Positions 1-7,210 of a DNA stretch of 64,000 nucleotides are shown here, in pieces. Below the pieces are notes generated by a model. It was not told the DNA's origin. It was given only the letters and a program-made list of their open reading frames with translations, and made no database searches. The number at the start of each line of letters is the position of its first letter. The stretch's first letter is position 1. Position numbers and translations under genes: made by a program. This stretch comes from Paracoccus sulfuroxidans (lineage in GTDB: Bacteria; Pseudomonadota; Alphaproteobacteria; Rhodobacterales; Rhodobacteraceae), in NCBI RefSeq assembly GCF_007830335.1, contig NZ_VLKU01000016.1:26445-90444 (forward strand), written 5' to 3'.

Positions 1-804
1 CACCGTCACAAGGATCGCCGTCGCGGCCGACAGGGCCGACATCGTCAGAAAGCCAAGCTGCGGCGGACAATCGATCACGACCACGTCGTAATCGGATTCG
101 ACCTCGGCCAGAGCATCGCCAATTCTGGTAAAGAAAAACTTACCCGAGCGTTCGATGATCGCGCGCGGGGTGTCGTGCTCGAACTCCATCAGCTCGAGAT
201 TGCCGGGAATCAGGTCGAGATTGGTGAAATAGGTCTTCTGGATCACCGCGCTGAGGGGCAGGGGGTCCTGATAGCGGATCGCGTCATAGATCGTGCCGCC
301 GTCGTTGAGGTCGAACTCGGGCTGGACGCCATGCAGCGCCGAAAGGCTGGCCTGCGGGTCAAGGTCGATGGCCAGCACGCGGTAGCCGTCCAGCGCCAGC
401 TTCTGCGCCAGATGCGCGGCGGTCGTGGTCTTGCCCGAACCACCCTTGAAGTTGATGACGGTGATGACCTGCAGATGATCGCCCGCTCGCCGTCCGGGCA
501 GGTAGGTACCAGGGGTTTTCGCCCCTTTTTCAAGCAGTTGCCGCAGTTCGAGGATTTCATCCGGGCTGTAATAGCGCCGCCCGCCCGCGCGGGTTTCGGG
601 GCTGGGGCCCTTGCCCTCAAGGTCGAGCTTGCGCAGATAGGCATCCTTGACGCCCAGCAGATCGGCAACCTCGCCGCTGGTAAATTTGCGCAATTCCCGC
701 CGCGCATCGGGCGGAAACAGCTGGGCGCGATGCGCCTGCAGCCGCCCGGAAAGCGCCAGGGCATGATCGCCCACCAGCTTGTCGATGCGAGTCTTCTGCT
801 GCAT
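1..804 (-). CDS. repA: RepABC-type partition ATPase RepA (ParA family), 3' end cut off by the window
   Basis: This gene reads from the ATG at 804 leftward off the window edge, giving 268 codons. About the first 110 residues form a winged-helix/MerR-like DNA-binding part with a YLRKLDLEGKGPSPETRAGG motif and RRYYSPDEI. Then comes a ParA ATPase with a deviant Walker A (FKGGSGKTT), a Walker A' region (AIDLDPQAS) and a Walker B (VVVIDCPPQLGF). RepA of repABC plasmids is near 400 residues, so roughly 130 are missing. With RepB it segregates the plasmid and represses its own operon. The antisense frames over this region are shadows. That repB and repC follow to the left is an inference. Confidence 0.9.
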   Translation of the reverse strand, partial: MQQKTRIDKLVGDHALALSGRLQAHRAQLFPPDARRELRKFTSGEVADLLGVKDAYLRKLDLEGKGPSPETRAGGRRYYSPDEILELRQLLEKGAKTPGTYLPGRRAGDHLQVITVINFKGGSGKTTTAAHLAQKLALDGYRVLAIDLDPQASLSALHGVQPEFDLNDGGTIYDAIRYQDPLPLSAVIQKTYFTNLDLIPGNLELMEFEHDTPRAIIERSGKFFFTRIGDALAEVESDYDVVVIDCPPQLGFLTMSALSAATAILVTV

Positions 805-822
805 CCTGTCCCTCAAATCGCG

Positions 823-847
823 CGGTCGGTTGTTACGCTTTCGACCG
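823..847. promoter_or_regulatory. Inverted repeat in the repA leader
   Basis: CGGTCG (823-828) and CGACCG (842-847) form a 6-bp inverted repeat just upstream of the repA start at 804. RepA/RepB proteins of repABC plasmids bind inverted repeats in this position to autoregulate, so it is a candidate operator. Function is inferred. Confidence 0.35.
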
Positions 848-952
848 TCATATTCTGTTTATAGCGTAATTAAATGCGCGATAGGGACGATTCTGACAAG
901 AAGTATTTTGTTATCCGCAGGATCGGAACCAGAGTTGAGGTGTTGCGCGGCC

Positions 953-1357
953 TTACGCGAACGGGTTCTCGATCCGGCAGCCGGTCGGGGCGAAATCCGC
1001 GACATTGCGGGTGACGACCGTGGCGTCATGGGTCAGTGCGGTGGCGGCGATCAACAGATCCGCGCCGGAATGGCCGATGCGGGCGGAAAGACGGCCCCAG
1101 ATCTGCGCCTCATTCGCGCCGAAGGGCAGCAGCCGGTCGGAAAACAGCGTAACTGTGCGCACCAACCAGTCGCGCAGATCCTGCGCAAACTGCGGGTCGG
1201 CGCGTTCCTGCATGGTGATCCCGCGCTCGATCTCGCCCAGGGTGATGACCGAAAGGTAAAGCCGCGCCTCATCCTGACGCGCGAGCCATTCCATGACGGC
1301 GGCGCTGCGCTCGGGCCGGCGCATCGCGGACAGCACATTCGTGTCAAGGATCAGCAT
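953..1357 (-). CDS. vapC: VapC-type PIN-domain toxin ribonuclease
   Basis: This is a 134-residue PIN-domain protein. Acidic residues in family positions are D5 (LDTNVLS), E42 (GEIERGI), D100 (GADLLIAA) and D121, with the VVTRN strand before the last. VapC toxins are Mg-dependent RNases that cut tRNA or rRNA and are held inactive by the cognate antitoxin. The ATG overlaps the stop of the upstream antitoxin gene by one base (TGATG), the usual translational coupling of such pairs. Its place beside repA fits a role in plasmid maintenance. The target RNA cannot be told from sequence. Confidence 0.92.
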   Translation of the reverse strand: MLILDTNVLSAMRRPERSAAVMEWLARQDEARLYLSVITLGEIERGITMQERADPQFAQDLRDWLVRTVTLFSDRLLPFGANEAQIWGRLSARIGHSGADLLIAATALTHDATVVTRNVADFAPTGCRIENPFA

Positions 1358-1605
1358 CAGAAGCTGACGTCGCGGGGTGCGACCTGTGTGCGCTCATCGG
1401 GGGTGGCGGGGCTGGGAAAGCTCAGCAAATGCTGCACGAATGAGCCGCGACGTTCGGTCGCGGCGGCGCGCATGCGGGCGTAATCGGCGGCCGACAGCAC
1501 GACGACGGCAGGCTTGCCGCGGCGCGAGACCTCTTGCGGCTGCCCGGCCAGCGCGGCATCGACCACGGCCGAAAAGCGGTTCTTGGCGTCTTGCAGGGTC
1601 CACAT
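1357..1605 (-). CDS. vapB: Phd/YefM-family antitoxin of the VapC pair
   Basis: This 82-residue protein begins MWTLQDAKNRFSAVVDAAL, the Phd/YefM DNA-binding fold (the antitoxin class is Phd-like rather than AbrB-like VapB). It continues with RRGKPAVVVLSAADYARM. The C-terminal third (about residues 50-82) is charged and flexible and should bind the toxin. It precedes and overlaps vapC. The palindrome just upstream is the likely autoregulatory operator. Confidence 0.9.
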   Translation of the reverse strand: MWTLQDAKNRFSAVVDAALAGQPQEVSRRGKPAVVVLSAADYARMRAAATERRGSFVQHLLSFPSPATPDERTQVAPRDVSF

Positions 1606-1618
1606 GATGGCCTCCGTA

Positions 1619-1640
1619 TCTGGCTAGATACCTAGCTAGA
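1619..1640. promoter_or_regulatory. Palindromic operator upstream of the toxin-antitoxin operon
   Basis: GCTAG (1623-1627) and CTAGC (1632-1636) are separated by ATAC. The symmetry extends outward to TCT/AGA at 1619-1621 and 1638-1640. The site lies 14 bases upstream of the antitoxin start. Phd/YefM antitoxins repress their own promoters through such palindromes, so the assignment is by position and symmetry. Confidence 0.6.
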
Positions 1641-1671
1641 TAGCGTCGATCCGCGCCGATTTCAAGCGGAG

Positions 1672-2706
1672 TCAGCCCAGCAGATCGGTGGCGGGATTCT
1701 CGGCGATCTCGACATCGGCGTAATAGCGCTGCGCCTGTGCCGGGCTGCGATGCAGGCTCAGCTGCATGGCGGCGGGCAGGGGCGTGCCCTCCAACGCGGC
1801 CTGGGTCAGAAACCCGGCGCGCAGCCCGTGCGGGCTGGCAAAATCGGGCGGATAGCCGCCCAGAACCAGCCGGTGACGCACAATCTCGCGCACTCCGTCA
1901 GGCGAGAGCCGCCGCGCCAGCACCCGGTCGGCCTGGCTGATCGGACGGAACAGCGGGCCCGATGTGATCGCCGCAATCTGCATCCAGCGCATGACAGCAC
2001 GCGCCGCGCGGCCCTTCAGCGGCAGGCGCGGCGCGCGCTCGATCCCGGTGGTTTTGGTGGTCAGCAGGCGGATGCGGATCAGGCCTTTTTCGGTAAATTC
2101 ACGGTCGTCGATGTCGTCGCGGTTCAGCGCCACGATCTCGGACCGCCGCCTGCCGCCCGAGGCCCAGCCCAGCATCAGCAGCGCCTGATCCCGCAGCCCG
2201 CGATGGCTGTGGTCGCAACTGGCCAGCATCGCCTCGAGCACGAGCCGGGTAATCGGATGTTCGGATTTCCGCACCGGCTCGCGCGCGGCGGCCTTGCGAG
2301 CCTTGGCGCGGGCCTGCCGTAGCAGCGGGGCCTCGAAGGGGCTCGGCAGGTTCCGCAACCGGTGAAAGGCGCGCCAGCTGGCGATGCGGCGGTCGAGGGT
2401 CGCCGGGGCAGGGCAGGCCAGCTTTCGGCGCAGCCCCTGCGCGATCAGCGCCTCGGCCACCTGGCGGGCCGGGCCGTCCGTGGCGGCAAGATCGGTGGAA
2501 TGATCAAGGATGAAGCGCAGCGCCACCGCCTCGGATTCCGGCCAGTCGAGGGGCGTGCCGAAGGCCGCGCGTTTCCAGGACGAGATATAGTCCAGATCCC
2601 GCTCCCACGCGCGCAGCGTGTTCTCGGGCGTCCCGCGCCGATAGAGATCATGCAGCGCAGATGCGTCGGAGTCCGTGAGATGTGCGGGCGCGATGGGCAG
2701 GGTCAT
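1672..2706 (-). CDS. Tyrosine recombinase / phage-type integrase
   Basis: A 344-residue site-specific recombinase. The N-terminal 120 residues are an SAM-like core-binding domain. The catalytic domain shows Arg in GGRRRSEIVAL, Lys in LLTTKTTG, the H-x-x-R box in SPHGLRAGF, a second His in LSLHRSPAQAQ, and the nucleophile Tyr in QRYYADVE. Enzymes of this type resolve plasmid dimers or integrate mobile elements. It stands alone between the toxin-antitoxin pair and a decayed region, with nested inverted repeats just upstream of its start. Whether it is an integrase or a resolvase is not decidable here. Confidence 0.88.
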   Translation of the reverse strand: MTLPIAPAHLTDSDASALHDLYRRGTPENTLRAWERDLDYISSWKRAAFGTPLDWPESEAVALRFILDHSTDLAATDGPARQVAEALIAQGLRRKLACPAPATLDRRIASWRAFHRLRNLPSPFEAPLLRQARAKARKAAAREPVRKSEHPITRLVLEAMLASCDHSHRGLRDQALLMLGWASGGRRRSEIVALNRDDIDDREFTEKGLIRIRLLTTKTTGIERAPRLPLKGRAARAVMRWMQIAAITSGPLFRPISQADRVLARRLSPDGVREIVRHRLVLGGYPPDFASPHGLRAGFLTQAALEGTPLPAAMQLSLHRSPAQAQRYYADVEIAENPATDLLG

Positions 2707-2745
2707 GGGGCCGAGTATCGCCGATTTCGCGGCGAATTCAAGAGA

Positions 2746-2767
2746 ACTGATAATCAGTCCTTATCAG
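2746..2767. repeat. Nested inverted repeats upstream of the recombinase gene
   Basis: ACTGAT (2746-2751) and ATCAGT (2753-2758) form a palindrome around one base. An overlapping pair, CTGATAA (2747-2753) and TTATCAG (2761-2767), shares its left arm. They lie 40-60 bases before the recombinase start and could be its operator or a core recombination site. This is only suggested by position. Confidence 0.4.
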
Positions 2768-2993
2768 GAGTGATGAGGCATATATTCCGATGTCCAAGTA
2801 GTCGTCAATTGGGTGAGTTAATGATGACCAAATCGCAAATCATGCAGAATTGCTACGCCATATTACAACCCTTCGAGGCGATCGCGCCGCAAGAACGCGG
2901 CAGAGAATAGCTACGGGCGAGCAGCCCCTGCCTCATTGGAATAAATCTCGATGCCCGCCCTAGTCTCTTCAGGAACCAGTCGGGGGAAGAACG

Positions 2994-3310
2994 ATGGTCA
3001 GGAAGACTTCAAAGGGGATGGAAGGCCGGTAGCAAAGGATGGTGCCGTCCGCGCAAGCGCAGCAGCAGCATTTCGTGAAGATGCGGACGGCCATGCTGGA
3101 CGACCCCAACGTGCGGCAAGTCGTCCGGTCGCAGTGCATGGCCGATGCGGCGCGTCGGGGGTGGCCGAGGGCTCGCGCGGGGCCAAGGAGCGGTACTGCG
3201 ACAGCGTGGTGCAAGGCATCATGAGCGGCAGACGCTCTTATCGCGATCCAGCGGCGGCCTCGGCGACGCGCGTTACCCCGAACCTGCCGAGTGCGTTGAT
3301 GGGAAGTTAA
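2994..3310 (+). pseudogene. Decayed small secreted or soluble protein gene
   Basis: An ATG at 2994 with an upstream purine run reads MVRKTSKGMEGR and then meets TAG at 3030-3032. The same frame resumes at 3039 with AQAQQQHFVKMRTAMLDDPNVRQ and QCMADAARRG. Protein-like sequence then continues in another frame near 3180 (AKERYCDSVVQGIMSGRRSY). A stop and a frameshift in one coherent short protein suggest a broken gene. The family was not recognised. The rest of 2768-3475 shows no other gene. Confidence 0.4.
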
Positions 3311-3410
3311 GCGCGCCGCGATGCTGTCGCCTGCCGGGCTCTGGCATCACCAGATGTTAAGACGTGATGGCATTTAAGGATCCCGGAGCTATTCAGGCAT
3401 CAAAAACCTC

Positions 3411-3428
3411 TTGCCCGATAGCGGGCAA
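3411..3428. promoter_or_regulatory. Hairpin upstream of the TRAP operon
   Basis: TTGCCCG (3411-3417) and CGGGCAA (3422-3428) pair around ATAG and are followed by a run of A. The site is 48 bases before the first TRAP gene. It is not a terminator for the plus strand and may be an operator or leader element. Confidence 0.35.
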
Positions 3429-3475
3429 AAAAAATAGCCTCAATCAGAACGGGTTGGGAAGCGGAGCGAGGACGT

Positions 3476-4024
3476 TTGAAAGCATTTCTTGCACTGTCGC
3501 GCGCCATCGGCCTGCTGAACGAACTGGTTGGCAAATCCGTCGCCTGGTTGATCCTCGCTTCGATTCTGATTTCGGCCACCAATGCCGTTACGCGCAAGGC
3601 GTTCAACCTCAGTTCCAATGCCTGGCTTGAAGCCCAGTGGTATCTGTTTTCGGCGGCTTTTCTTCTGGGCTCGGCCTGGACGTTGATGAGCAATGAGCAT
3701 GTCCGCGTCGATCTGGTCTACAGTCGCCTTGGCAGACGCGCCCAGATCGTCGTCGACATCATCGGCACCGTCTTGTTCCTGCTGCCTTTCTGCGTAGTGG
3801 TGGTCTGGATGTCCTGGCCGGTCTTTCTGGCGAAGCTAGCCTCGGGTGAGACTTCGAACAATACCGGCGGGCTGATCTTGTGGCCCGCGTGGATGCTGAT
3901 CCCGGTCGGATACACGCTGCTGGGGCTTCAAGGCATCTCTGAACTCATCAAGCGCATCGCCTGGCTGCGGGGGGATCTGCCCGATCCCGTCGTGCAGGCC
4001 GATGCCGCTGCGGCAGAGCTTTAA
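3476..4024 (+). CDS. dctQ: TRAP transporter small permease (DctQ type)
   Basis: A 182-residue inner-membrane protein with four hydrophobic segments and the family motif around EAQWYLFSAAFLLGSAWTL, followed by NEHVRVDLVYS. It is the small membrane subunit that pairs with the large permease next to it. The start is TTG with a purine-rich site (GGAGCGAGG) about 6 bases upstream; no better ATG lies nearby. The stop is 9 bases before the large permease. Order Q-M-P is standard for the 2-oxoacid/mannitol-chloroaromatic subclass. Confidence 0.92.
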   Translation: MKAFLALSRAIGLLNELVGKSVAWLILASILISATNAVTRKAFNLSSNAWLEAQWYLFSAAFLLGSAWTLMSNEHVRVDLVYSRLGRRAQIVVDIIGTVLFLLPFCVVVVWMSWPVFLAKLASGETSNNTGGLILWPAWMLIPVGYTLLGLQGISELIKRIAWLRGDLPDPVVQADAAAAEL

Positions 4025-4033
4025 GGGGATCGA

Positions 4034-5722
4034 ATGCAGTTTATCGCCGAAAACATGGCCCCATTGATGTTCATGGGGCTGATCGTCATTCTGCTGTTCG
4101 GCTATCCCGTCGCCTTTGCCTTGGCCTTTACAGGCTTCACCTTCGGGCTTTTGGGGATCGAGCTTGGGCTTCTGCCCGCGAACCTGTTTCACGCCATTCC
4201 TGACCGCATCTTCGGCCAGATGAGCAATGAGACGATGCTTGCCATCCCCTTTTTCACTTTCATGGGGTTGATACTTGAGAAGTCGGGAATGGCCGAGGAT
4301 CTGCTGGAGACGATCGGCCAGCTTTTCGGTCCGGTGCGCGGCGGCATCGCCTTTGCGGTCATCGCGGTCGGCGCGCTTTTGGGCGCAACGACGGGGGTGG
4401 TTGCGGCCTCGGTCATCTCGATGGGCCTGATCTCACTGCCGATCATGCTGCGCTATGGCTATGACCGCAGGATCGCGGCGGGCACCATCGCGGCCTCGGG
4501 GACGCTGGCCCAGATCGTGCCGCCCTCACTGGTGCTGATCGTGCTGGCCGACCAGTTGGGAAAGTCGGTCGGGGACATGTACAAGGGCGCGATGGTGCCC
4601 GCGCTGATCCTGGTCGGGCTGTATATGCTCTTCATCGTCATCGTCGCGATCGTGTCGCCGAATAAGGTCCCGGCCCTGCCGCCAGAGGCGCGGTCGCTGA
4701 AAGGCGCCAGGCTTCTGCTGCGGGTCATCACCTCGCTGATCCCACCCCTGGTTCTGGTCTTCCTTGTGCTGGGCACGATCTTCCTGGGCGTCGCCACGCC
4801 GACCGAGGGCGGCGCGATGGGGGCCGTAGGCGGTCTGATCCTGGCCGCAATCAAGGGCAAGCTGTCCTTCCCGCTGCTGCGCGATTCGCTCTATTCGACG
4901 CTGAAGCTCTCGGCTTTCGTGCTGGCGATCCTGCTGGGTGCGCGGGTCTTTTCGCTGACCTTCTATGGCGTCAACGGCCATGTCTGGGTCGAGCATCTGA
5001 TGACCTCGATCCCCGGCGGTGTCCTTGGCTTCCTGATCGCTGCGAACCTGTTGGTCTTCTTCCTGGCCTTCTTCCTCGACTATTTCGAGCTGGCCTTCAT
5101 CATCATTCCGCTGCTGGCCCCGGCCGCGCAGGCCATGGGCATCGATCTGGTCTGGTTCGGCGTGATGCTGGCGATCAACATGCAGACTTCGTTCATGCAC
5201 CCACCCTTCGGCTTTTCGCTGTTCTTCCTGCGCTCGGTCGCGCCAGCGCGACAATATCGCGACCGCGTGACTGGGGCGCTGATCCAGCCGCTGACCTCAA
5301 ACCAGATCTATCTTGGCGCGATCCCCTTCTTGGGGATCCAGCTGGCCATGGTGCTTCTGGTCGCGCTCTTCCCGCAGCTGGTGATGCATTACAAAGGCAA
5401 GGTGGTCGAGGTCGATCCCGCCACCGTCAATCTGAACCTGCCCGGCGGCGGCGGCGCGGCCGATCCCTGGGGTGCGCCACCCAGCTTCGGGACTGCAGCT
5501 CCCAGCTTTGGCGCACCTCAAGGGCAAACGCCTGCGGCACCAAGCTTTGGCACTCCGGCGACGACGACCGCCCCAAGTTTCGGCGCGCCTTCCGAACCCG
5601 CTACGGCCCCTGCAGCGCCCAGCTTTGGCGCCCCGGCACCACAGCCCGCTGAACAGCCGCCAGCACCCAGCCTCGGCGCACCTGCCGAACAGAACCCGCC
5701 ACCACCGTCCTTCGGGCATTAA
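4034..5722 (+). CDS. dctM: TRAP transporter large permease (DctM type) with a Pro-Ser-Phe-Gly repeat tail
   Basis: A 562-residue Na+-coupled permease. Residues 1-475 contain about twelve membrane segments with family blocks such as PFFTFMGLILEKSGMAEDL, GATTGVVAASVISMGLI and TPTEGGAMGAVG. This part alone matches the long DctM subclass. From about residue 478 a low-complexity tail of about 85 residues follows, with seven copies of PS(F/L)G(A/T/H) spaced by Ala/Pro/Gln/Thr. Such a tail is not part of the known family fold. It is in frame, keeps the same GC bias and ends at a normal TAA, so it is probably translated. It would face the cytoplasm or periplasm as a flexible linker. Confidence 0.92.
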   Translation: MQFIAENMAPLMFMGLIVILLFGYPVAFALAFTGFTFGLLGIELGLLPANLFHAIPDRIFGQMSNETMLAIPFFTFMGLILEKSGMAEDLLETIGQLFGPVRGGIAFAVIAVGALLGATTGVVAASVISMGLISLPIMLRYGYDRRIAAGTIAASGTLAQIVPPSLVLIVLADQLGKSVGDMYKGAMVPALILVGLYMLFIVIVAIVSPNKVPALPPEARSLKGARLLLRVITSLIPPLVLVFLVLGTIFLGVATPTEGGAMGAVGGLILAAIKGKLSFPLLRDSLYSTLKLSAFVLAILLGARVFSLTFYGVNGHVWVEHLMTSIPGGVLGFLIAANLLVFFLAFFLDYFELAFIIIPLLAPAAQAMGIDLVWFGVMLAINMQTSFMHPPFGFSLFFLRSVAPARQYRDRVTGALIQPLTSNQIYLGAIPFLGIQLAMVLLVALFPQLVMHYKGKVVEVDPATVNLNLPGGGGAADPWGAPPSFGTAAPSFGAPQGQTPAAPSFGTPATTTAPSFGAPSEPATAPAAPSFGAPAPQPAEQPPAPSLGAPAEQNPPPPSFGH

Positions 5723-5761
5723 ACCGTCGCGATCAACAAGCGACACATGGGAGGAATACGC

Positions 5762-6877
5762 ATGACCGACACTATCAAACGCCGGGGGTTCTTGCAGAAA
5801 TCTGCGACGCTCGGACTTGGCGCGGCAGCCGCAAGCACACTGGCCGCGCCCGCCATCGCTCAGGCTGCGCCGAATATTCGCTGGCGCCTGACGTCGGGTT
5901 TTCCGAACAGCCTCGACACGATCTATGGCGGCGCGGTCTATGCGGCCGAGCAGGTCAAGGCGATGACCGGCGGCAAATTCGAGATTCAGGTCTTTCAGGG
6001 AGGCGAGATTGTCCCCGGCCCGCAAGCGCTTGACGCGGTCGCAGGAAACACTGTCGAGATCGCGCATACCTGCGGCTATTACTTCACCGGCAAGGATCCG
6101 GCCTTCGCCATCGGCTCGGCCATTCCCTTTGGCATGAACTCACGCCTGCAGAACGCCTGGCTGTATCACGGCGGCGGGAACGAGGCCTATGATGACTTCC
6201 TGAAAGGCCACGGCTTGATGGCCCGTCCGGGCGGAGCGACGGGCAGCCAGATGGGTGGCTGGTTCCGCAAGGAAATCAATTCTCTGGCCGACCTCAAGGG
6301 GGTCAAGATGCGGATCGCGGGCGTTGCGGGCGATGTCATGGCGCGGCTTGGTGTCGTGCCCCAGCAGCTTCCCGGCGGCGACATCTATCCGGCACTGGAG
6401 CGCGGGACGATCGACGCCGCCGAATGGGTCGGCCCCTATGATGATGAACGGCTCGGTTTCTACCAGATCGCGCCCTACTATTATTACCCCTCCTTCTGGG
6501 AGGGCGGGTTGACCGTCCATTTCTTCATCAATCCTGCCGAATGGGAAAAGCTGCCCGAAGAGTACAAGGCGGTTCTGGACGCGGCCTTCCACGCCGCCAA
6601 TATCAACATGCAATCCCTGTATGACGTAAAGAACACAACCGCGATCCGCGAACTTGTGGGCAAGGGCGCGCAGTTGCGGCCACTGCCGCGCGATGTGATG
6701 GACGAGGCCTACACCCAGACCTTCGCGCTTTACGAGGAATACGGACAGAAAAGCCCGGCTTGGGCCAAGATATACCCCCAGTGGAAGAAGTTCCGCGACG
6801 AGGGCATGGAATGGTTCCGCGTCGCCGAGTTCTCCTATGACAGCTATGTCTTCGGGGCGCAGGCCGCTGGGAAATAG
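5762..6877 (+). CDS. dctP: TRAP substrate-binding protein, TakP-like (2-oxoacids), Tat-exported
   Basis: A 371-residue periplasmic binding protein. The start is the ATG at 5762 after GGGAGGAA; an in-frame ATG 15 bases upstream lies over the binding site. The signal has a twin-arginine motif (RRGFLQK) and an AIAQA cleavage region. The mature part resembles the 2-oxoacid binder TakP: WRLTSGFPNSLDT, QNAWLYHGGG, QMGGWFRKEIN, MRIAG and DAAEWVGPY, where Arg and Gln/Trp contact the carboxylate. It delivers substrate to the two permeases upstream. The exact ligand (pyruvate, other 2-oxoacids or related acids) is an inference. Confidence 0.92.
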   Translation: MTDTIKRRGFLQKSATLGLGAAAASTLAAPAIAQAAPNIRWRLTSGFPNSLDTIYGGAVYAAEQVKAMTGGKFEIQVFQGGEIVPGPQALDAVAGNTVEIAHTCGYYFTGKDPAFAIGSAIPFGMNSRLQNAWLYHGGGNEAYDDFLKGHGLMARPGGATGSQMGGWFRKEINSLADLKGVKMRIAGVAGDVMARLGVVPQQLPGGDIYPALERGTIDAAEWVGPYDDERLGFYQIAPYYYYPSFWEGGLTVHFFINPAEWEKLPEEYKAVLDAAFHAANINMQSLYDVKNTTAIRELVGKGAQLRPLPRDVMDEAYTQTFALYEEYGQKSPAWAKIYPQWKKFRDEGMEWFRVAEFSYDSYVFGAQAAGK

Positions 6878-7210
6878 TTCGGCAACAGCAGGCCGGACAT
6901 GATGCTTTAGGCTTGCTGGTCCAGCTCGATGATTTCGACTGATTTTGCGGAGGGCACGTAAATGGAGCTGGCAAATGCAGGCGCCGGTGTCCTCTGCGGC
7001 AACCGGGGCGAGATTGACAGGGGGGAATGAGAGTGCCGCAAATGCGGCACTGCATTTGAGGGGGGTAGATTTATGTCCTTTCCCGCAGTTTGCGACAGAG
7101 CCCGGCGGCGGGGCAGGGTGTAAACGATAAGGGGGGGCGAATGCTGCTGCCGGACGGCCCGGCGAGAAAAACAAACACCCCTTCCGCATCCTCGGCACCG
7201 ATGCGACGGC
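6878..7210. other. Intergenic region between TRAP and T4SS operons, with an 18-bp palindrome
   Basis: No gene is supported between the TRAP binding protein and the end of virD4. The one clear structure is the inverted repeat GTGCCGCAAATGCGGCAC at 7033-7050, 8-bp arms around AA. It lacks a T-run, so it is more likely a protein-binding site than an intrinsic terminator, although it could help end the convergent transcripts. Confidence 0.5.

Noticed and set aside
175..864. Long plus-strand reading frame over repA
   Set aside because: It is antisense to the clear RepA coding frame and has no protein-like pattern; a GC-rich shadow frame.
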